64,000 bases of DNA from Zygnema cylindricum (Eukaryota > Streptophyta > Zygnematophyceae > Zygnematales > Zygnemataceae), in assembly GCA_037447655.1 (NCBI GenBank), contig JBBHKE010002749.1:16531-80530 (forward strand). The letters run 5' to 3'. This document shows, piece by piece, positions 34,487-44,356 of this stretch (its first letter is position 1; every line of letters starts with the position of its first letter). Below the pieces are notes generated by a model that saw only the letters and a list, made by a program, of their open reading frames with translations, searched no databases and was not told the origin of the DNA. Both the position numbers and the translations under genes were made by a program.

Positions 34487-35551
34487 ATCAGAAGCACCAC
34501 AGACTACCCCTCAAACAGCTGTGTTTCAGAAAGCACAGATTACTCCAAAATAGATAAGATACTCTCAAACTGCACCAATAGGCAGTATGTTATAGACATT
34601 GATAGCTCCCAAAGTAATAGCTAAATCCACGAAGGAATCTAGAAGATATAAGCTCCAGCGTTTCACAAAAACACTTGACAACTTCACAAACTAACCACTT
34701 AGACCTCACATAGAATATTATAGAGATAACAGAATAGAAAGAAGCTGCACACACATATATATTATATATCATAGAATAACTTCACAAAGTTTCACATGAT
34801 AGCACCAAACAGGGTGATCACACCATCAGGTCAAAGATGCAGAAAACAGTCTGCCATTGCTTTTATTAAACTTGACTGTGATACTCAAAATATTCTAAGT
34901 CATACAAGTTATACTCAGAGAATTCACTACTGAATGTACGGAGGCCTACCATCCGCACGGTATCTACCATCTACCTAAACTATTGTAAGTATACCCGAAT
35001 AGATCGAGGTATGTCAGATCGAACAAATCTACACTAATAATAAAACACCAAAGAGACAAACCTATGTTGTACATAATATTTACAACGACATCTCCACAAT
35101 CTTCGTACGTCAAAAACCAAGCTACCACTAAGTAAATATCATTACTCACAATCTATACTAGTCATATTATCCGCAGCTGCGTCAGCTGCTTTGTCCGTGC
35201 AGATCGTATCAAGGCAACTGCAGTTGCGTTGACTTGTTTGCGTCGCAGCTACTGCGTACCAGCGACGAATATTCATCCAAAATAACTGCAGTTGCGTTGT
35301 CCTGTTTGCGTCGCAACTGCGCCGTACCGGCGGTGCCTGTTAGAACATTTCGTTTACTCCACATCGGATCGCTTCGCGATTCGCCGTCCATTTGTCAGTG
35401 CTTGTGCCCGCCACTCAGTGAGTCTTTTACATCACTTAAACTATATCCGTTCGTTCGCTCCCCCAATCCATGAATCCATTCGAACCTCCACATTAAATTC
35501 CATAGCGCACGAACTATCGCATACGTACGAAACATTCTTTTCAAAACAGCA
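34487..35551 (-). repeat. fam5 LTR, copy 2
   Basis: Nearly identical to 29882-30971 but lacks the last 20-30 bases; its inner end runs into Gypsy integrase sequence. It opens TGCTGTTTTGAAAAG on the minus strand at 35551. The very high identity to copy 1 suggests recent origin or gene conversion, compared with the decayed sequence around it. Confidence 0.85.
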
Positions 35552-35561
35552 GTGAACACCG

Positions 35562-35686
35562 TTCGGGGTTACATACCACACTAAATCCTGTCTACGCCAA
35601 TTTAGTCTGTACACAAAAATGACTAAGTTCGAGATCTCCTTCTCACACACGAGATATAAAGAGGACTAAAGGTTTCAAAAACGAAA
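35562..35686 (-). repeat. 5' LTR of element G, first 125 bases
   Basis: Matches 24568-24693 of the element G 3' LTR (TTACATACCACACTAAATCC, CACACACGAGATATA, GACTAAAGGTTTC). The right end is followed by CGTTT and satellite, which mirrors the satellite broken at CCTTT beside the 3' LTR. It is the missing piece of the 5' LTR at 28833-29482. Confidence 0.8.
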
Positions 35687-38485
35687 CGTTTATTGTTCGC
35701 GGTCACAAAAAGAGGTAAAATAAACTCCGCACCATGTTTATAACATATGTTTTTGTTTACGCTAACAACAATACTGATAACAAACACTTTACATTGTTAT
35801 TGCTCACAAAGTTATATAAGAAAACCCTAAACCTTGCTTCTATCACAAATTTGAGTTTGCACTAACAAAGATATTTGTAACAAACAACGTTTATTGTTTG
35901 TGGTCACAAAAAGAGGTAAAGTAAACTTCAAACCATGTTTATAACACAAGTTTGTGTTTGCGCTAACAACAATAGTGGCAATAAACACTTTAAATTGTTA
36001 ATGCTCACAAAAATAGTTAAAAAGAACCCTAAACCATGTATATAACACAAATTTGTGTTTGCGCTAACAAAGATATTTGTAACAAACAACTTTTGTTGTT
36101 TTGCGGTCACAAAAAGAGGTAAAATAAACTCCAGTCCATGTTTGTAACACAAGATTGTGTTTGTGCTAACAACAATAGTGGTAACAAACACTATATGTTG
36201 TTAACGCTCACAAAAATAGTTTAAAAAAACCCTAAACCATGTTTCTAACACAAATTTGAGTTTGTGCTACCAAATATATTTGTAACAAACAACGTTTGTT
36301 GTTCATAGTCACAAAAAGAGGTAATATAATCTCCAAACCATGTTTGTAACACAAGTTTGTGTTTGTGCTAACAACAATAGAGGTAACAAACATTTTATAT
36401 TGTTTACGCTCACCAAAATTGTTTAAAAAAACCGTAATCCTTGTTTCTTTCACAAATTTGAGTTTGCACTAACAACGATATTTGTAACAAACAACGTTTA
36501 TTGTTTGCGGTCACAAAAAGAGGTAAAATAAACTCCACACGATGTTTATAACACAAGTTTTTGTTTGCACTAACAACAATAGTGGTAACATCCACTATAT
36601 ACTGTTAACGCTCACAAAAATGGTTAAAAAAAAGCCATAAACCATGTATCTAACACAAATTTGTGTTTGCGCTAACAAAGATATTTGTAACAAACAATGT
36701 TTATTGTTCGTGGTCATAAAAAGAGGTAAAATAAAACCCTAACCATGTTTGTTTGGTAAAAAAAATATTATATTGTTAACGCTCACAAAAATTGTTCAAA
36801 TAAACTCTCAACCATGTTTATAACTCAAATATGTGTTTGTGCTAACAATCATTTCTTGTAACGAATAACGTTTATTATATACACTCACAAAAACAGTAAA
36901 AGAAAACCCTCAACTATGCTTGCAACACCAATTTGTGTTTGTGATAACAACAAAAATATTAACGAATATAATTTATTTTTAACGCACACAAAGTGAGTTA
37001 GAAAAAACCATAAACCATGTTTCTATCACAAATTTAAGTTTGCGCTAACAAATATATTTGCAACAAACAAATTTTATTGTTAGCTCTCACAAAAAGAGGT
37101 AAAATAAACTCCTAACCTTGTTTGAAACAAAACTTTGTGTTTGCGTTAACAACAATATCGATAGCAAACACTTTATATTGTTTGCGTCCACAAAAATAGT
37201 TCAAAATAAACTCTAAACCATGTTTATAACTCAAATTTGTGTTTGCGCTAACAATCATTTCTTAAATCGAACAACGCATTTTATTATGCTCACAAAAACT
37301 GTAAAAATAAACTTTAAACTATGTTTGCAACAAAGATATGTGTTTACGTTAACAACAAAAGTATTAACAAACAAGTTTATTGTTAAAGCACACAAAGAGA
37401 GTGAAAAAAAACCATATACCATGTTCTTATCACCAATTTGCGGGTTCGCTAACAAAAATATTTGTAACAAACAACGTTTATTGATCCTGCCAACAAAAAT
37501 AATTCAAAACACACGCTCAACCATGTTTATAATTCAAATTTGTGTTTGGGCTAACAATAACTTCTTGTAACAGTTTTTTTTTAATTATAACGCTCACAAA
37601 AAAAGTAAAAATAAACCCTAAAATATGTTTGCAACACAAATTTGTGTTTACATTAACAAAAAAAATAACAACATACAAAGTTTATTATCAACGCAGACAG
37701 AGAGTGTTAAAAAAAAACCCTTAACCATATTTCTATCGCATATTTGAGTTTCCGCAAACAATCATTTTTTGTAATGATCAACGTTTATTATTACGCTCAC
37801 AAAAAAAGTAGAAAAAACCCTCAACTATGTTTGCAACACAAATTTGTGTTTGCGTTAACAAAAAAAATGTTAGCTAACAAAGTTTTTTGTTAAAGCGCAC
37901 AAAAGGAGTTAAACAAAACCTTAAACCATGTTTCTATCAAAAATTTGAGTTTGTGCTGACAAAAATATTTGTAACAAACAATGTTTATTGTTCGAGCTTA
38001 CAAAAAGAGGTAAAATAAACACCAAACCATGATTGTAACAAAAAAAATGTGTTTAAGAAGCCAACAACATTGGTAACAAACACTTTATATTGTTAGCACC
38101 CACAAAAATAATTCAAAATAAACTATAAACCATATTAATTACTCAAATTTGTGTTTGCGCAAACAATAAATCTTTGTAACGAACAACATATACTATTACG
38201 CTAAAAAAAATAGCATTAAAAAACCCTAAACTATGTTTGCAAAACAAATTTTTGTTTGCGTAAACAACAAAAATATTAACGAACAAATTTTATTGTTAAT
38301 GAACACAAAGAAAGTTAAAAAAAACCTTAAACCATGTTTATATCACAAATTTGAGTTTGCGCTAACAAAGATATTTGTAACAAATAACGTTTATTATTTG
38401 AGCTTAGAAAAAGATGTAAAATAAACTCCGAATCATGTTTCTAACACAGCTTTGTGTTTGCGATACCAAAAATATTGGATACAAA
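35687..38485. repeat. Satellite array, right part (about 28 monomers)
   Basis: Same ~102-bp monomers as 19331-23872. Several copies have the exact palindrome AACACAAATTTGTGTT (for example 36046 and 36653). Monomers toward the right end diverge more (AACAAAAATATTAACGAAC variants with GCACACAAAGAGAGT), so the array has at least three monomer classes. The right end meets an LTR end at 38486. Confidence 0.9.
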
Positions 38486-38890
38486 TGTTGTTCTACAACC
38501 ACTGGTGCAGGTGGAGGAGCAGCAGTAGTAGTAGAAGTTGAGATGATACACTCTCAAAAGCTATCAAAAATATCAAAAAACCTACGAAACAGCCGTTTGC
38601 AAGTGCTCACCAAATCTTATACAAGCATCCAAACTTCACAAAACTCTATCAGACTATACAGCAGCATAAACAGTGACAACTCCCAAAATTTCAGTACAAT
38701 TGACTCGACAACACTCAAGATATAATACTCAAAAGTTTCCCAAAAACTGTTTGCAGTTTTACAACTTAGAAGTCTTGATACATAAAATGTTCCAAGTCTT
38801 AAGTCTTATACTCTCAATGAGTATTTGCTTAGTGTCGTACTGCGGACAAAAGTGTACGTGAAAGGTAAGTCCAAAAATTAACGTGCAACA
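38486..38890 (-). repeat. fam2-type LTR, short copy
   Basis: The plus strand starts TGTTGTTCTACAACC, the complement of the fam2 LTR end, and includes the coding block for MISTSTTTAAPPP-like residues in reverse. It carries GACTTAAGACTTGGAACATTTT near 38793. The start is placed at GCAACA (38890), giving about 405 bases, less than half the length of other fam2 LTRs, so an internal deletion is likely. Confidence 0.65.
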
Positions 38891-38919
38891 AAAGTCTAAG
38901 TATTCTTATTCCCACCAAA

Positions 38920-39869
38920 CTAATATATCATCATATCATCAACTAATCTATCTGCTCTGGTTCTCGGTGGAAATCCCATTGCTTGTTCTCGTTCCTCAAT
39001 ACTTGGTGCTCTCCACGCAGCGTTTCTACTGTCAAAGATCATTCCTGGTGCAAAATTCCGGTAAGCACGGCTGTTAGGGAAAGATACCACGGTCGGTAGG
39101 GCCCTTCGTGGAATCTCGGGTTTATTGCAACCAAAAAAGGGTGCTCGGTCGGCTGTGGTAACAGGGGTGGCCATTTGCCCTGGTCCGAGGATTTGTTGAA
39201 TTGTGATGTTGGGATCAGGAACCTGTGTGTTTAATAACTGTTGGAGGATGGGTAGAGGCACCAAGTTGGTTTAATAAGCATGAACTTACTGGGCTCTTGA
39301 TCCAACCTGTGCTGCAACAAACACTATTGCAGTCTCCAAAACCTTGGTCACTTGGTTCCAGCTGTTGACAACCTCTTTCCTTTTATCATCTGTGGGGTGA
39401 ACATTTCCAAGACCAACCCCAGTGGGTGTGTCTTGGCGTTCCTGTAACTCTGTTATTAGTCGAGTCTTTTGAAAAAATGTTCTGCAACAGACATCCTGGT
39501 GTCCCCTGCCCTGTCCTGCTAAAAAATACCCCTGGCAAGGCCATCTAACGATCACCATGTATACACTTTCTAGCTTCTCCAAATGTGAATCTGTGATGTT
39601 TTCTACATTCTGGGGAAGCGTATGGTGAGAGTTAGAATGGCGAACACCGAGAGTTGCTGTGGGTAAAGTTGGTGGAGCCAATGCTCTCGATGCTCAATGT
39701 CTGTGTGGGCGTTCGGGTCAATCTCGATTGCCCTGTAAGTTTCTACTTGGTATCTAGCTATTAGGTTGGCTTCGAGGTCGGAACTAATGCCGGAGAATAG
39801 CGAGAGAATTCGGAGTCCTGAGGGCGGGATATCCACTGACACCACTTGTCGATTGAAGTCCTTGTCGGT
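38920..39869 (-). pseudogene. C5-cytosine DNA methyltransferase in a Gypsy element
   Basis: Catalytic domain of a DNA cytosine-5 methyltransferase, motifs in canonical order. Motif I is LSLFSGI (39806-39786, the AdoMet loop; GG became SS). Then YRAIEIDPNA at about 39737-39708 (motif II). Motif IV is WPCQGYFLAGQGRG with the catalytic Cys at 39537-39535. The motif VI position reads GNV (39408-39400) where ENV is expected. Motif VIII region is AAQVGSRAQ, and APSIEEREQAMGFPP (39009-38965) matches the motif IX region. Motif X is missing. One frameshift between motifs II and IV and two ochre codons near 39288 and 39273 break it. It follows the element's protease by about 0.4 kb on the same strand. 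It could instead be an unrelated host gene fragment, but the adjacency argues against this. Confidence 0.87.
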
Positions 39870-40199
39870 TTAGGAATCGTTTGGAGTTCGGGCTAGATGA
39901 ACCTTACTGTCCTGGATGATATGCTGACAAAGCTCTTGTCCACTCCCCGGCGAAGTGTGGCCATCTATACAAATCTGCTTTGATACTCCCTTTCCCACGG
40001 CTTGGAGATGGGGAATTACTAGATGGAATTCCCGATATCGGTGGAATCTTCAAACAGCTGTGAAAGGGTGGATGCATAGTACACCGGACATCATCCAGCC
40101 ACAAGAACAATTGTTTTCCCGCGGTTCAATAAATCCAAAGGGACCACCACTTTGGTGCCCTCTGTATTTTCCGGGTCTTACACTGTAACTTGTTCCTTC

Positions 40200-40816
40200 C
40201 ATATGCTCAACTCCATATTCAACCTTGTCCACGTGGCCATACCCAACACAATTTCAAATTGCTTACCTTCCATCACAAGGAAGAAGAGCTTAATTTGCAC
40301 GTGTTGGCCTGCGTCATCCGCTAATTTGATTTCCATTGCCTTAATGATGCCATACAGTGGTTACCTCCCGTTGTTGACCGTACCTAGGCATATTTCGCAG
40401 GGGCTAATTTTAGGCCTAATTTCCTCGGGCATTTTGTGTAATGCTGAGGTTGTTATGAGATTAAGGAGGGTACCGGTATCCACCACTGCATCTTGATACC
40501 CGCTGTATCCATTAAGTGTAAAATTACATGTCTTGTTAAAAATAAGAGCCACCTACAGGGCCTTATAATCTTTAACTGCCATATATGTTTTCGGTCCTGC
40601 CGACATGAAGACTGTCTTGGGTGGTTCTTCCAACGCGACCCATTCCCACCTGGTGTGAATCTCTTCCCCTAGTGCCTGAATGAGGATTTTTTCGGGCAAA
40701 TTGTGGGAGGAAGCTTGCGTTTTGATGTGGTCAAGGCGTAGGGCATCAAGTGTCGCATTGACATAACTGCTGGCATAGAAGAAGGAGGGTAAGCTTTGGG
40801 CGATGAAATGGGTGAG
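40200..40816 (-). pseudogene. Ty3/Gypsy retropepsin
   Basis: Aspartic protease of a Gypsy Pol. The minus frame upstream (40816-40560) reads SSYVNATLDALRL and HTRWEWVALEEPPKTVFM, then VALIFNKTCNF and the active site AVVDTGTLLNLIT at 40486-40448. KLFFLVMEGKQFEIVLGMATW is the C-terminal Ile-Leu-Gly block of retropepsins (about 40280-40220). Stops lie at about 40553 and 40358. It sits between gag and the methyltransferase, and is the main evidence that the latter is part of an element. Confidence 0.8.
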
Positions 40817-41119
40817 TCATTTTTTTCCAATTTCTATTGTTCCCCCCCCCCCCCTCGCTTTTTCATACTCTGCGTCAGAGTTCCCTGTTGGAGGTGTAAT
40901 TGGTGGAACTGTGGTTGGTCTTTTAGCCAAGTATCGATCGAACCTTTCCTGATCTGTTTCAATGGTTAAAGCATCCTTTTCCGGATAAGGTTTCTTATAA
41001 CCCTCGAAACCAAGAGGAAGTTTCTTAAGAGCCGGAGGAGGTGGATGGGTCGGTTTTTGGACCAGCCCAATGTCACTATTTAGTAGGAAAGCTCGTGGTG
41101 TGAACTTTGCGGCTGTGGT
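40817..41119 (-). pseudogene. Ty3/Gypsy gag, C-terminal part
   Basis: The frame AAKFTPRAFLLNSDIGLVQ, PPPPALKKLPLGFEGY, ETDQERFDRYLAKRP, ending in a poly-Gly run encoded by a C tract at 40848-40862. It joins in sense with the gag piece at 42280 (TINQLNQRTA) once the fam5 solo LTR is removed. No zinc knuckle is seen. Confidence 0.7.
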
Positions 41120-42279
41120 TGTTGTTTTTGAAATGTTAGTTTCGTACTCACGCCACATTTTGTGCGCACGCGACGGTTCGTGCGTAGATTATTACCGGAA
41201 ATATTGTGGTGGTACAAATGGAGGTTCGAATGGATTTGTGGATTGGGGGAGTAATTGTACGATTGAAATTAAAGGATTAATTGAGTGGCTCGGAATACGT
41301 TTACAAATGGACGGCGGATCGCGAAGCAATCCGATGTGAAATTTATGAAATGTTGAATATGAACGCCGCCGGTACGAAACGTCTTATTTGGACAAGTGTA
41401 CTTTATTTGCGAGAGGCATATTTATTGCCAAGGACGCAAGTTCGGTACGGTTTTATTTAGGCAAGTGGTCCGTGGTACATTTGGAGGGCGGACGGCGTCC
41501 GCCGATATTTCCAAAGGATTGTATTTTGATAATGTGGTATCAAGTGGACCGTACGTATGTGATGTCGGTTCATGACGTGGTTTCGTCCTCAAGTGACGAA
41601 TCAAGTTGATACTCAGTACGCGGATTTTACGGAAGCGTCGATGTTAATATTTTTCTGAACGTTGATGTGTCTTTTTGTGAATTAATTATTAGTGTAGATT
41701 TACTCACTTTGACATACCTTGAAGTATTCGGGTATACCGACATTAATAGAGGTAGCTGGTAGATAGCGTACGGCTGATATGCCTCCGTACATTCAGCAGT
41801 AAGCTCTTGTATATATTTGTAGGACTTCGTCATTTTAGGACATAGGAACTTTTTGGACCAAAAACTGTTTATGGTTATTTTTGGTAATTTTATCTGAGGA
41901 TTACTCTCAGATATGCAAGCGGAATTATCTGAAATTCTACATGTGAGTTCCTAATTATATTTTTAACATTGTCACATATTTTCAGGTCTGTTGTGTGCCT
42001 GGTCTGTGTTTTACTCCATTGTGAAGTTAGTCTGTCTGATCAAAGTTTTGGCAGACTGTTTTTCTGCAACTTTGACTAGATGATGTGATCAATCTATTTA
42101 TTATTTTTGTCTGAAACTTTGTGAGGTCATTTTGTATCCTAGATAACATCTGTAAATGTAGTTTCAGCTTGTTTTGTTTATTCTGTTGAATTCTGTGTTT
42201 ATCCAAAGTAGGCTATTTTTAGGGTAGTCTGTGGTGCTTCCTAGGGTGAATCCATGGCTAGAAATGGCTATGGACAACA
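41120..42279 (+). repeat. fam5 solo LTR inside Gypsy gag
   Basis: Opens TGTTGTTTTTGAAATG and ends GGCTATGGACAACA, 1160 bases, the opposite orientation to the other fam5 LTRs. It is flanked by GTGGT (41115-41119) and GCGGT (42280-42284), a 5-bp target duplication with one change. The end includes the gag start ATGGCTAGAAATGGCTATGG (MARNGYGQ). No internal region follows, so the two LTRs of the original insertion recombined. Confidence 0.85.
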
Positions 42280-43115
42280 GCGGTCCTTTGGTTCAATTGG
42301 TTGATTGTTCTTTCTTTGTGCAGACGTGGTAGAGTGGAGTTGCCTGCAATTGTCTCGACCTCGACATTCCAGGCTCCGAACAGAAATGTTCGAGCATTAT
42401 GAGCCTTTGGAGGCTCCATATCCAAACCCATGAGTTCATCATGATCTACACCCACCTTGTATGCTGTTCTAGATCCGCTAGCTTTCGTAGCAGATTTTGT
42501 TTCTCTTTATGCAGTTTTTGAGCATGCGTTAAAGGTGGAGGTGTGTGGGTCTTCGATCCCAAACGGAGAGCAGCCAATTTCGCTGCCATGGCTGCCAATT
42601 GAGTGATTTGCTGCTCAATGATGTGTTGCGGCGTCATGTTACTTGGTCCTGGTTCATTATGAGATGGACGTCCCCAGGGATGCAAAAGTTGCAATGGTGG
42701 AGGATAAACAACTGTTTCCCCCTCATCTGTGAACAAAACATATTGCATCATTTTTTTTGGGACCCTATATTTCCGGAAAAACATTGCCTTTCCTTGTGGC
42801 CCATGAAATAAAATGCCTCAAATTTTGACCCCTTTGTGGTGTAATTCCCTCTTAACTCATTAAAGATCTAAGCATCATCAAATTTAGGAATTTTGATTTG
42901 CCTTAACTAAGATTGAGACATTTTAGCAGTTTCGGAATGGGGAGTAGGTTTATAAGTTTCTTTTGTGATCGGCGTGCGATCCCCTTATCCTCCTCCCTGT
43001 CTGCGTTTATGCTGCTTCAGGGTTCTTTTTGCAAGTTTTTTCTCAAACTCCTTTTGCTTGATAGCGAGTTCAGGGTTCAGCTTCCTGAGCATGTTTTCCA
43101 CCCGTGACCGGTTTG
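42280..43115 (-). pseudogene. Ty3/Gypsy gag, middle part
   Basis: Frames at 42446-42784 (VLFTDEGETVVYPPPLQLL, IIEQQITQLAAMAAKLAALR, a helical stretch) and 42258-42455 (GVDHDELMGLDMEPP, NARTFLFGAWNVE) join by a frameshift near 42450. To the right, PELAIKQKEFEKKLAKRTL (about 43080-43020) is coiled-coil-like. The text reads as one Gypsy capsid region but matches no family I can name. Confidence 0.6.
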
Positions 43116-44356
43116 TGTTGATATTTGTGTATTTTCTAGGTCTGTATTAGGATAGAAAAAGAGCTGAGGCGGTCTGCCTCTAACTCCCCTCTCCAAACCC
43201 CCACACTTGTTGTAGTCACTGAAGGCTGGATAGGGAGCTAGAGCCATGGCTGCCTAGGCTCTCTAGAGAAGACAGGAGGTAAATTAGGTAGACTTACCAA
43301 AAGTTAGTTGACGGACCCAGGAATTGATCCTGGTACCTGCCGTCCGTCAATCCGCATTAGCCGTTAGCTCTAGCCGTTATGTCTAGAACAGATATTACGA
43401 TATGTAGGGTTTGATAAATATATAAATCGTCATATGTAGATTAATCCGTTTAACGGATAATAGATACTTAGTACATAGATACAGTTTAATTTAGTACGAA
43501 GTACGGTATGGGGACAGAACGGATACCGCACATTTGTTTCGATAGCGAAACAAATACCGCGCATTTGTTTCGATAGCAAAACAAATACCTCGCATTTGTT
43601 TCGAAAGCAAAACAAATACCGCGCGTCGAATTTCAGCGGCTAGGATTATAGCTGGTTTTGATCGGACGGCCACGATAGGCGCCGCGATCACGGAAAAGGC
43701 ATTTTTGGGGTTTTACGTTCTTTGCCACGTCAGATGACACGTGGCGTGATAACATTGGACTACAGGAATTCCGGAGATTACAGGAACTAATCCTGATTTG
43801 ACACGTGTCGACATTTTGGCCATGTCGTACAATGGCCGTACATAAAGTACACCGGCACCTGTACTTTTCTGTACGACACAGTAATTTGATTGGTGCCGTA
43901 CTTCAGTAGATAGAGTTTTAGAGAGGGAATAGGACTTAGAAAATTTTGGGTAGGCAGCTGCCTCTCCCAGAGAGCACCTTGTATAAATGGCTAACTTTGG
44001 ACAGCCATAACTATCAATTTACTTGACCATTTTCAATGATTCTTTTTGCTGCGGACTCAGGGGAGTTTAGGCTACACAGGGGTGTAGTCGGTCAGAGTTC
44101 CTGTCTGCCAGGGTGGCTGTATTTCTAAGGGAAAGTCAAAGTGGGTGAATGTGTCCAAATCTCATATTCTAACTTTGCATGCTGTGGTGGAACTGAGCAC
44201 ACAGAAAGTGTTATTTCACAGGGGTGAATCTATATTGGGGTTTTGACTGTAAAGGGGTCAGTCATTTGGGTTTATATCAACTTGGAGTCGTCACTATCTA
44301 GATTAGCTTCTTTTGGATTTGCATACTTGAGGGCCAATGGAGGTATCAGAGTTTCA
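43116..44356 (+). repeat. fam1 solo LTR inside Gypsy gag
   Basis: Opens TGTTGATATTTGTG and ends ATCAGAGTTTCA, 1241 bases, with the exact 5-bp target duplication GTTTG at 43111-43115 and 44357-44361. The gag start ATGGAGGTATCAGAG (MEVSE) is at 44339. GGACTTAGAAAATTTTGGG lies at 43931. A palindromic unit (ATTTGTTTCG then CGAAACAAAT) is repeated in tandem three times at 43528-43622. The missing priming site confirms a solo LTR. Confidence 0.9.

Larger units (their letters stand above)
23873..35686 (-). mobile_element. Copia element G (fam4) with a nested insertion in its 5' LTR
   Basis: Minus-strand element: 5' LTR in two pieces (35686-35562 and 29482-28833), priming site 28821-28832, gag, protease, integrase, reverse transcriptase, RNase H, polypurine tract 24694-24708 and 3' LTR 24693-23873. 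The distant LTR piece and the satellite on both outer sides support one insertion with target site CGTTT, later split by about 6.1 kb carrying fam5 LTRs and Gypsy sequence. Coding parts have stops and shifts. Confidence 0.75.

Noticed and set aside
30387-35391. Repeated small frames in the 30.4-31.0 and 35.0-35.5 kb regions as a duplicated gene
   Set aside because: They lie in the two fam5 LTR copies; the identity reflects the LTRs, not protein conservation.
19331-38485. Tandem repeats as a possible CRISPR array, and short frames within them
   Set aside because: Monomers follow each other without unique spacers, the host is eukaryotic, and the frames change between monomers.
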